Source: H111-94 sp034436045
GTDB taxonomy: Bacteria > Chloroflexota > Ktedonobacteria > Ktedonobacterales > Ktedonobacteraceae
Length of the DNA: 14,292 nt
Reading direction: 5' to 3'
NCBI GenBank assembly: GCA_034436045.1
Contig: DAOTVZ010000159.1
Location: 1-14,292 of the forward strand
Positions within the stretch are counted from its first letter, which is position 1; each line of letters begins with the position of its first letter. The notes below the pieces were generated by a model, which saw only the letters and a list, made by a program, of their open reading frames with translations, ran no database searches and was not told the DNA's origin. This document shows, piece after piece, positions 1 to 4,971 of the stretch. Made by a program: the position numbers and the translations under genes.

Positions 1-104
1 TCTTTGTGTAGGACTTCGCGCAGTCCTTGCCGCAGGAGCACATGGTCATCCACCACCAGGACGCGAATGGGAGTATCCGTTTGTCTATCTAAAGGAACGT
101 CCAT
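1..104 (-). CDS. Response regulator, NarL/FixJ type (N-terminus only, cut by window edge)
   Basis: Only the first 34 codons are in the window; the rest lies beyond the left edge. After a short polar lead of about 13 residues the protein reads VLVVDDHVLLRQGLREVL. This is the first beta strand, the acidic pair (D19, D20) and helix 1 of a CheY-like receiver domain, in the DDHxLxRxGL form typical of NarL/FixJ/LuxR-type regulators. The phospho-acceptor Asp and the DNA-binding domain are not visible, so the output type is inferred. The ATG at 104 is preceded by a purine-rich GGAAAGG about 9 bases upstream. A sensor kinase partner is not seen. The gene could be served by the minus-strand promoter at 709-737, but no strong promoter is obvious directly upstream. 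Confidence 0.85.
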   Translation of the reverse strand, partial: MDVPLDRQTDTPIRVLVVDDHVLLRQGLREVLHK

Positions 105-169
105 ACGGCTTTTCCTTTCCGCAATATTGAGTGCATAAACGTCACAAAAAATGCACTACTAACTACTCG

Positions 170-319
170 CTACCAGTCAACTGTGTATTGCCAGGAACGA
201 CCATGATCCTTATACTTTTGATGAGAGGCTTCTTTGCTTTGTGTTCGGCCTGCTTCACTTTCACTTGAAAAGGGGGCCTCTATGTCATCCAGACAGGTGA
301 AACTAGCTTCTCGGAACAT
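170..319 (-). CDS. Possible small protein, 49 aa (unrecognised)
   Basis: An open frame starts with ATG at 319 and stops with TAG at 172-170, 65 bases before the response-regulator start codon and on the same strand. The product would be acidic at first and basic later (MFREASFTCLDDIEAPF..., ending YKDHGRSWQYTVDW), soluble, with no membrane segment or signal peptide. The residue mix is protein-like, and the frame is open for a further 14 codons upstream of the ATG. Against it: no Shine-Dalgarno sequence precedes the ATG (the upstream bases are pyrimidine-rich), the length is within chance, and no family is recognised. It could be a real small gene, a relic or noise. Confidence 0.28.
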   Translation of the reverse strand: MFREASFTCLDDIEAPFSSESEAGRTQSKEASHQKYKDHGRSWQYTVDW

Positions 320-478
320 CGGAGAAGGAGGAAATTCCGCTGTACAATGACAACTACTTGACTATAACGACCACTTTATGACTTTGTGGCGGATGACTAT
401 GGAAGATTGTGGGCGTGCAACTTTGCCATATGAGACACACAGAAAGAGATAATTGAGGAAAGTTCTCGCCTGTTCTAT

Positions 479-595
479 TCAGGATTCCCTCAATTTCTCC
501 TGCATGGCCTCATGGGTCAGGTTGCCGTTATGATGGTAATATTCTCTCCAGGTCAGCCATCGACACTGCATGAGCCGCTTATCGCAGTCACTCAT
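479..595 (-). CDS. Possible small protein, 38 aa, or relic of a longer gene
   Basis: An open frame from ATG 595 to TGA 481-479 encodes a basic, aromatic-rich peptide (MSDCDKRLMQCRWLTWREYY..., then HHNGNLTHEAMQEKLRES). The ending looks like a genuine helix, and the frame stays open upstream of the ATG for 22 codons before an in-frame TGA. The consensus-like minus-strand promoter at 709-737 would start a transcript about 105 bases ahead of this ATG. No Shine-Dalgarno sequence is seen. The protein-like reading upstream of the ATG suggests either a non-standard start or the decayed C-terminus of a once longer gene. No family is recognised, and chance cannot be excluded at this length. Confidence 0.3.
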   Translation of the reverse strand: MSDCDKRLMQCRWLTWREYYHHNGNLTHEAMQEKLRES

Positions 596-708
596 ACAAA
601 GATTGCTGGAATATTGCTTGAATTCCCCCGGAATTTGCCCTGGTTAGGTAAGACTTTCCCGTTCAGAACGCCGGTACCTTGATTCTACACACAGAGAGCT
701 ATACTACT

Positions 709-737
709 AGTATAATTATTAAATGCCAATATGTCAA
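709..737 (-). promoter_or_regulatory. Sigma-70-type promoter, reading leftward
   Basis: On the minus strand TTGACA (732-737) is followed after exactly 17 bases by TATACT (709-714), a near-consensus housekeeping promoter. Transcription would start near 702 and run toward the small ORFs at 595-479 and 319-170 and then the response regulator. The surrounding bases are AT-rich. It lies 161 bases past the stop of the SDR gene and cannot serve that gene. Confidence 0.55.
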
Positions 738-773
738 GGTATTTCAATAAAAATGTTATGATCGCCGAACGTT

Positions 774-829
774 TGAGATGTACCCCTCTCAACCACCAGG
801 CTGAGATGTACCCCTCTCAACCACCAGGC
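774..829. repeat. Two tandem copies of a 28-base repeat
   Basis: Two identical 28-base units lie head to tail (774-801 and 802-829). Each starts TGAGATGTACCCCTCTCA and ends ACCACCAGGC. A third, partial and inverted copy of the core follows directly at 830-841. Two units without a spacer are too few for a CRISPR array. The pattern suggests local duplication within a short interspersed or mobile-element-derived repeat. Confidence 0.85.
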
Positions 830-841
830 TGAGAGGGGTAC
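808..841. repeat. Perfect 12-bp inverted repeat (hairpin) at the end of the tandem repeat
   Basis: GTACCCCTCTCA (808-819) pairs perfectly with TGAGAGGGGTAC (830-841) across a 10-base loop. Read on the minus strand it sits about 57 bases after the SDR stop codon, so it could act as a transcript 3' end. It has no following U-tract, so a classical intrinsic terminator is not supported. Confidence 0.75.
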
Positions 842-897
842 TCTCTGTGCCAGATTGAGCCATCCCTACCATCCCTTTAGATGTCCTGGAAAGAGTC

Positions 898-1773
898 TCA
901 ACGAATAGCCGAGATATCTCTGCGGGTCTGCATCAAGATTGCGCGATACTCCTCGGCTCGGCCTTGTAGCGAGTGTGCGGCATCCCCGTCCTGCGTGGGT
1001 GTGAAGGGGTAGAGTATACCATCATGGTGATGACGGCGATAAAAGAGAGCATCGGCGACATCCGGCAGCACCTGGTCGAGCCAGACCATGCCCTGATACT
1101 TCGCAGGGACGATCACCTGTCGGCGCGGGTGAGTCACGAGATTAGCAATCGTATGAGCGACCATTTCTGGAGCAGGCAAGCCTTGCGGGGCCGCCACGGT
1201 CATGCGTGTGCGAATGTTGCCAGGGACGACGAGAGAAACGGAGATGCCACTGCCCACGAGTTGGCGGCGCAAGGCCAGCGAGAAGCCGCGCACACCAAAC
1301 TTTGCTGCCGAGTAGAGCGGCTCGGTGGCCACGATACCTGCCACCGAACTGACCGAAATGATTGCGCCGCTGCGGCGAGGCAGCATGATCGGCAAGACGG
1401 CGCGGGTCAGCAGCATGGCTCCCAGCAGGTTGACGTGCAGCAGGCGGATCAATTCCTGCTCAGAAGTGTCGGCTACCGGGTGTCCCCAACTCGCGCCAGC
1501 GTTATTGATGAGGATGTCGATCTGGTCAAAGGCGTCTTGTGTGGCTTGCACTAGATAATTGATCTGTGCAGGGTCGGTAATATCCGTTGGAACGGCGATA
1601 GCATGCCCTCCGGCCTCGGTAATCAGACGAACCTGGGTTTCAAGTTCCTCAGCTCGTCGTGCTGCCAGCACTACATGGGCACCACGTTGGGCCAGTTCGC
1701 GGGCGGTGGCCGCGCCAATTCCTGAGCTTGCGCCTGTAACAATCGCCACTTTATCCATGAACATGTATGACAT
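898..1773 (-). CDS. Classical SDR-family NAD(P)-dependent oxidoreductase
   Basis: This 291-residue protein has the classical short-chain dehydrogenase layout, with about 40 extra C-terminal residues. Visible motifs are the cofactor loop TGASSGIG (13-20), the NNAG strand motif (90-93), structural Asn115, catalytic Ser142/143 in VSSVAG and the YSAAK active-site pair (Tyr154, Lys158). Arg39-Arg40 after the second beta strand suggest a preference for NADP(H). The family reduces or oxidises carbonyl and alcohol groups; the substrate cannot be read from sequence. The protein is cytosolic, with no signal peptide. The ATG at 1773 is chosen because GAGAGG lies 6 bases upstream; the internal Met at residue 6 has no such site. 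A possible promoter lies at 1872-1900. The gene is divergent from the extended SDR at 2108 and is not obviously part of the glycan run. Confidence 0.93.
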   Translation of the reverse strand: MSYMFMDKVAIVTGASSGIGAATARELAQRGAHVVLAARRAEELETQVRLITEAGGHAIAVPTDITDPAQINYLVQATQDAFDQIDILINNAGASWGHPVADTSEQELIRLLHVNLLGAMLLTRAVLPIMLPRRSGAIISVSSVAGIVATEPLYSAAKFGVRGFSLALRRQLVGSGISVSLVVPGNIRTRMTVAAPQGLPAPEMVAHTIANLVTHPRRQVIVPAKYQGMVWLDQVLPDVADALFYRRHHHDGILYPFTPTQDGDAAHSLQGRAEEYRAILMQTRRDISAIR

Positions 1774-1871
1774 GATTACCTCTCAGTCCTTGTTGCAAGG
1801 AGACAACCTTTGGAACATCATCAGTCAGGATGCCACTACGAGACGCTATTATGCAGTACTTACCCTAAAAT

Positions 1872-1900
1872 AGTTTAAAAAATTCTCTGAAAGAGGACAA
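1872..1900 (-). promoter_or_regulatory. Probable promoter of the SDR gene
   Basis: On the minus strand TTGTCC (1895-1900) and TAAACT (1872-1877) are separated by 17 bases in an AT-rich stretch, each matching the sigma-70 consensus at four of six positions. The predicted start near 1865 gives a leader of about 90 bases before the ATG at 1773. The spacing is ideal, but the individual matches are modest. Confidence 0.38.
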
Positions 1901-1909
1901 GTTGCGAAG

Positions 1910-2002
1910 GTATCATCAAAGGATACTATCGTATACTCAGCGATAAATTGATGAAGCTTCCAAAAAATTGCCGGGAGAGGATGCCAAAGATGATACGATA
2001 GT
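1910..2002. promoter_or_regulatory. Possible operator: inverted motif pair between divergent genes
   Basis: GTATCATC (1910-1917) recurs inverted as GATGATAC (1989-1996), and ACTATCGTAT (1925-1934) recurs inverted as ATACGATAGT (1993-2002). The left block lies just upstream of the proposed -35 of the SDR promoter, where an activator or repressor could act. No regulator gene is adjacent, so the reading as an operator is speculative. Confidence 0.25.
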
Positions 2003-2107
2003 GCCCTTTAGCCATACGAAATTTTCTTGAACGGAGTAGTGGTACTCTGTTACGTTACTAGTGCGAATATGCGACAGAAGGAACATTCAAGAGAGGAATC
2101 AATCAGA

Positions 2108-3130
2108 ATGGAGATGTTGATTACTGGCGGCAACGGCTTTGTCGGTCGCAATCTTGTGTTGGCGCTGCAAGAGCGCGGTGACAGTGTGCGTGTCCTGGCC
2201 CTTCCTACAGAGGATACGGGCTGGCTCGCAAAGCGGCATGTCAAAATCTTTCACGGCGATGTTCGCAACCCGCAAGACCTTACTGCTCCGATGGAGGGTG
2301 TGGATGGGGTATTCCATCTGGCGGCTATGACCGGAGTGTGGCGTCCGATAGAGGACTATTACGCGGTGAATGTTACCGGCACGGAGAACGTGTGCCGGGC
2401 GGCGCTTTTGGCCGGAGTGCAGCGTATCGTCCATATGAGTTCAACGATGGTCTACAATACGGCGATTGGACGTCCCGTGCGGGAAGATGATCCGCTGGAG
2501 CCGCTCGACGAGTGCTACTGTAAGACCAAAGCGGAGGGTGATAAGCTCGTGCAGCGTATGATTGCCGAAGCTCATCTGCCAGCCGTCATCATCCGGTCAG
2601 CGATTATTTTCGGCCCAGGCGACCGTCCGAACTTTGGACGTATGGCTGATCGGGCGCGGGCCAACAAAAGCGTTATTGTTGGTTCCGGCAAAAATGCCAT
2701 TCCCCTCGTTTACATCACCGATCTGGTGCAAGGGCTTCTGCTGGCTATGGACAGTGAGCGTGCTGCCGGTCAAGCCTACAATATCAGCAACGACCAGCCG
2801 CTCTGTCAGGGAGAGTTTCTCGCCTGCATCGCACAGGAGATTGGTGCCGCGCCGCCGCGTAAACATGTGCCATACTATCCCCTTTATGCCGCCGCCTATA
2901 TGTGTGAGCGAATTTCTCGCGTGAGTGGAAATCGCATTCCACCCTTTATTACACGGCATGGGGTAAAGCTCTATGGTGCGGATAGCCGTCTCTCCATTGA
3001 CAAGGCGCGCCGTGAACTGGGCTATACGCCGCAGGTACCCCTGCGTGAGGGAATACGGCTTGCTGCTGCCTGGTATAAAAATCAGGAAAGCTGGACACCC
3101 GATGCCGTACCGACTGGCGTTCTCCACTAA
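2108..3130 (+). CDS. Extended SDR, NAD-dependent epimerase/dehydratase family (copy A)
   Basis: This 340-residue protein is a Rossmann-fold extended SDR of the group that includes sugar-nucleotide epimerases, HpnA-like epimerases and 3-beta-HSD-like enzymes. It shows the extended-SDR cofactor loop TGGNGFVG (6-13), Asp51 in GDV, HLAA (70-73), catalytic SST (111-113) and the pair Tyr137/Lys141 in YCKTK. FGPGD (168-172) and YNISND (224-229) belong to the substrate half, and a C-terminal ARRELGYTP...REGIR tail is typical of the family. The likely reaction is NAD(P)-dependent epimerisation, dehydration or reduction of a sugar nucleotide or lipid alcohol; the substrate is not determinable. ATG 2108 is preferred over upstream TTG 2027 because the fold starts there and GAGAGG lies 11 bases upstream. 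A clear paralog sits at 11839-12876. Hairpins and a terminator follow, separating it from the downstream run. Confidence 0.92.
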   Translation: MEMLITGGNGFVGRNLVLALQERGDSVRVLALPTEDTGWLAKRHVKIFHGDVRNPQDLTAPMEGVDGVFHLAAMTGVWRPIEDYYAVNVTGTENVCRAALLAGVQRIVHMSSTMVYNTAIGRPVREDDPLEPLDECYCKTKAEGDKLVQRMIAEAHLPAVIIRSAIIFGPGDRPNFGRMADRARANKSVIVGSGKNAIPLVYITDLVQGLLLAMDSERAAGQAYNISNDQPLCQGEFLACIAQEIGAAPPRKHVPYYPLYAAAYMCERISRVSGNRIPPFITRHGVKLYGADSRLSIDKARRELGYTPQVPLREGIRLAAAWYKNQESWTPDAVPTGVLH

Positions 3131-3152
3131 GAGGATTGCTGAGCGAAAGATG

Positions 3153-3193
3153 TGCCAGGAACGTATGGGGAGTTCCCATATACATTCCTGGCA
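3153..3193 (+). other. Long stem-loop after epimerase copy A
   Basis: TGCCAGGAA (3153-3161) pairs perfectly with TTCCTGGCA (3185-3193). Inside, TATGGG (3164-3169) pairs with CCCATA (3175-3180), leaving a 5-base loop and a small internal bulge. It begins 22 bases after the stop codon and is not followed by its own U-tract, so it may protect the 3' end of the message or assist the terminator next to it. Confidence 0.55.
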
Positions 3194-3196
3194 ATC

Positions 3197-3227
3197 AGGC
3201 GAATATGTCTGTTTCGCCTCTTTTTTT
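3197..3227 (+). terminator. Intrinsic terminator of epimerase copy A
   Basis: AGGCGAA (3197-3203) pairs with TTCGCCT (3213-3219) across a 9-base loop, and a run of seven T follows after one C (3221-3227). This is a standard rho-independent terminator on the plus strand, 66 bases past the epimerase stop codon. It implies that the gene run starting at 3537 has its own promoter. Confidence 0.75.
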
Positions 3228-3362
3228 GCTCGAACGTGGGAAGATGTAAATATAATTTAACATTAAAAAACGGTTTGCTTTCATATAATCAAAAATTTAT
3301 TTTGGAAAGAAAGCAGGTATTTTGAGAAGACTATACTAAAGTATTGCTTTGTGACCCGCTGG

Positions 3363-3392
3363 TGAATTGCCCATTTATTAAAAATCTATAAT
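3363..3392 (+). promoter_or_regulatory. Candidate promoter for the glycosyltransferase run
   Basis: A perfect TATAAT (3387-3392) lies in AT-rich sequence about 145 bases ahead of the first glycosyltransferase start. The best -35 candidate is TTGCCC (3367-3372), with a short 14-base spacer; TGAATT (3363-3368) gives 18 bases but a poor match. Other TATAAT boxes at 3251 and 3284 are alternatives. Some promoter is expected here because a terminator closes the upstream gene, but the exact site is uncertain. Confidence 0.33.
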
Positions 3393-3423
3393 ACTCTATA
3401 TTGGAAAGCAGAAGGTTCGGCTC

Positions 3424-3505
3424 CGTAGGGGCGTGATGAATCACGCCCCTACGTAAGGCGGAGAGGCAGGCCGCCAGGGCGTGATGAATCACGCCCCTAC
3501 GTAAG
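3424..3505. repeat. Two REP-like palindromic repeats in the leader of the GT2 gene
   Basis: CGTAGGGGCGTGA (3424-3436) and TCACGCCCCTACG (3441-3453) form a perfect 13-bp stem with a TGAA loop. A second copy (3477-3505) keeps the right half but has an 8-bp stem because its left end is lost. A 29-base stretch (3429-3457) is repeated exactly at 3477-3505. The elements look like short interspersed palindromes. The second ends 31 bases before the GT2 start codon, inside the probable 5' leader, so it could affect translation or RNA stability. Confidence 0.85.
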
Positions 3506-3536
3506 AAGGATATTTCTGGGTGAAGAAAGGCTTATC

Positions 3537-4907
3537 ATGGTAACGAAAATTATTCAAGATAGCCAGCCCATACGGGAGGAGCGGCAAGCAACACAGGATA
3601 GGGCGCGTGAAGGATGCAGTGTGGGTATCATGGCTTATAACGAGGAAGCTAATATCGGGCGTACTATCCGTGCAGTCTTGCAGCAACAGGGGCCATCCGT
3701 CCATATCAATGAAGTAATAGTTGTTGCCAGTGGTTGCACAGATCACACTGTACCGGCGGTGCTTGAAATTGCGGCGCTGGAGCCTCGGCTAAAATTGTGT
3801 ATTCAGGAGAAGCGTGAGGGCAAAGCTTCGGCTATCAACCTGTTTCTCAAGGAGGCTATCAGCCCGATAGTGATATTAATAGGGGCCGATGTGATTCCCG
3901 AAGTTTCAGCTTTTGAATACCTGTGTTCACCATTCAGAGACCCGAAGATAGGCATGGTTGGAGGACGTCCTGTGCCGGTAAATGACCAGAGAACCTTTAT
4001 GGGACATGCTGTCCACCTGCTCTGGCGCTTACATGATCGTCTGGCACGTATCCATCCAAAGCTGGGTGAAGTGATCGCCTTTCGCAATGTTATTTCAGGC
4101 ATCCCGTCCGATAGTGCGGTAGACGAGATTTCTATACAGGCGCTGATCTCTCAACTTGGCTATCAACTGATCTATGAGCCTGAATGTATTGTGTATAACA
4201 AAGGCCCACTCACCGTCCGCGATTTTCTTAAGCAGCGCCGTCGTATCTATGCCGGGCATCTGCGCGTGCGTGATCAACAGAACTATGAAGCTTCGACGAT
4301 GAAGGTTGGGGGCATTATCCAGCAGTTGATTGCTTATCATGCCTTTACGATGAGCAGTCCTAAGCAATTCATATGGACGGCAGGTGCGGTAGCTCTTGAA
4401 GGGCTTGCTCGTCTTCAGGGCTACTATGATTACCGCTCTAAGCGGGCACATCACATCTGGCAAATGGTGGATACGACGAAGGTGCTGGAATCGGCTACCT
4501 ACAAAATGCGGCGCATCTGCAATGCGCAAAGTGTACTTGTCTTCCGCTGCATTCTTGAGGATACCGACAGGTTTGAGAGTGACCTGGAGGGAAGAGAGCG
4601 AGAAACGACGATGATAGCTCGTAAGCTTTTACCGTTGATACGAGCCAGAGTGCGGAAGGAGGACAAGCTCTCGGTCAATGGGCCTGGGATCATCACTGCT
4701 GTCATTCGCGCTGATCAGCATGGGGCTGAAGTAGTGGCCAGGCGTGTCCAGAAGCTCGTTGAAGGCGCGACGGTGCGTCTTGGCATGCGGGGCCGGGAGG
4801 TCAAAGTCAAACTGGCTTACAGTTCGCTGACCTTTGCTTTGAAAACACAGGATGGGAGCATGATGGTCAGCAGTTCTTCTCTCTGGAACGTTCAGGAAAA
4901 GATGTAG
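3537..4907 (+). CDS. GT2 glycosyltransferase with degenerate GGDEF-like C-terminal domain
   Basis: This 456-residue protein begins with a GT-A family 2 domain (about 25-300). The nucleotide-binding strand is VGIMAYNEEANIG (29-41). GADV (116-119) stands at the DxD position, D196-E197 are probable acceptor-site acids, and QRRRIYAG (233-240) is a QxxRW-like acceptor motif with Ile for Trp. Only one hydrophobic stretch (about 269-292) is seen, so it is probably cytosolic or membrane-associated. From about 325 to 440 the pattern matches a GGDEF/nucleotide-cyclase fold: a VLVFRCILEDTDRF strand and turn, a helix of the ARKLLPLIRARVRKEDKL type, then VNGPGI where active cyclases have R(x)GG(D/E)EF. 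The signature is missing, so catalysis is unlikely and a sensing or scaffolding role is inferred. ATG 3537 has AAGAAAGG 6 bases upstream. It is the first gene of the run and likely shares control with the synthase 64 bases downstream. Confidence 0.82.
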   Translation: MVTKIIQDSQPIREERQATQDRAREGCSVGIMAYNEEANIGRTIRAVLQQQGPSVHINEVIVVASGCTDHTVPAVLEIAALEPRLKLCIQEKREGKASAINLFLKEAISPIVILIGADVIPEVSAFEYLCSPFRDPKIGMVGGRPVPVNDQRTFMGHAVHLLWRLHDRLARIHPKLGEVIAFRNVISGIPSDSAVDEISIQALISQLGYQLIYEPECIVYNKGPLTVRDFLKQRRRIYAGHLRVRDQQNYEASTMKVGGIIQQLIAYHAFTMSSPKQFIWTAGAVALEGLARLQGYYDYRSKRAHHIWQMVDTTKVLESATYKMRRICNAQSVLVFRCILEDTDRFESDLEGRERETTMIARKLLPLIRARVRKEDKLSVNGPGIITAVIRADQHGAEVVARRVQKLVEGATVRLGMRGREVKVKLAYSSLTFALKTQDGSMMVSSSSLWNVQEKM

Positions 4908-4971
4908 CAGCATTGAAAATGTGTGTTGATTTGTAGGACTGGATACTCGTATCGAATTGGGCGGGAGTAAT

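Larger units (their letters stand above)
105..897. other. Region without a conventional gene between response regulator and SDR
   Basis: These 793 bases contain no ORF above about 60 codons. On the minus strand there is a TTGACA/TATACT promoter (709-737) and, downstream of it, two small open frames (595 to 479 and 319 to 170). A direct tandem repeat with a perfect hairpin lies at 774-841, just beyond the stop of the SDR gene. No transposase remnant, tRNA or clear intrinsic terminator with a U-tract was recognised. All elements are compatible with one minus-strand transcript running toward the response regulator. Confidence 0.5.
1774..2107. other. Divergent intergenic region (334 bp)
   Basis: This gap separates two divergently transcribed oxidoreductase genes. 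It is AT-rich and holds a reasonable minus-strand promoter for the SDR (1872-1900) and a set of inverted GTATCATC and ACTATCGTAT motifs (1910-2002). For the rightward gene the best promoter guess is TTGAAC at 2027 with a poor -10 near 2051, which is not convincing. An in-frame TTG at 2027 extends the epimerase frame into this gap, but the extra residues do not resemble the family. Confidence 0.5.
3131..3536. other. Intergenic region (406 bp): terminator, AT-rich promoter zone, REP-like hairpins
   Basis: From left to right the gap holds a long hairpin (3153-3193), an intrinsic terminator (3197-3227), about 180 bases of AT-rich sequence with several TATAAT boxes (3251, 3284, 3387), and two copies of a GTGATGAATCAC-centred repeat (3424-3505). 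A good ribosome binding site, AAGAAAGG, lies 6 bases before the ATG at 3537. No protein-like ORF was recognised. Confidence 0.6.

Noticed and set aside
370..460. A 24-codon plus-strand frame (MTLWRMTMEDCG...)
   Set aside because: It is very short, has no ribosome binding site or promoter, and runs opposite to the better supported minus-strand signals.
774..841. CRISPR-like or intrinsic-terminator reading of the tandem repeat
   Set aside because: There are only two direct units with no spacers between them, and the hairpin has no U-tract in either direction. It was kept as a repeat of unknown role.
973..1554. A 193-codon plus-strand frame opposite the SDR gene
   Set aside because: The minus-strand SDR carries the full cofactor and catalytic motif set. 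The plus-strand product is rich in His, Arg and Gln and lacks motifs, typical of an antisense shadow.
2027..2107. TTG start at 2027 adding 27 residues to epimerase copy A
   Set aside because: The extra residues do not match the family. The Rossmann fold starts at ATG 2108, which has a ribosome binding site, and paralog B starts at the equivalent residue.
4957..4971. TTG start at 4957 for the fusion protein
   Set aside because: ATG 4972 is five codons further on and has CGGGAG close upstream. The TTG would place that site inside the coding sequence and has no clear site of its own.
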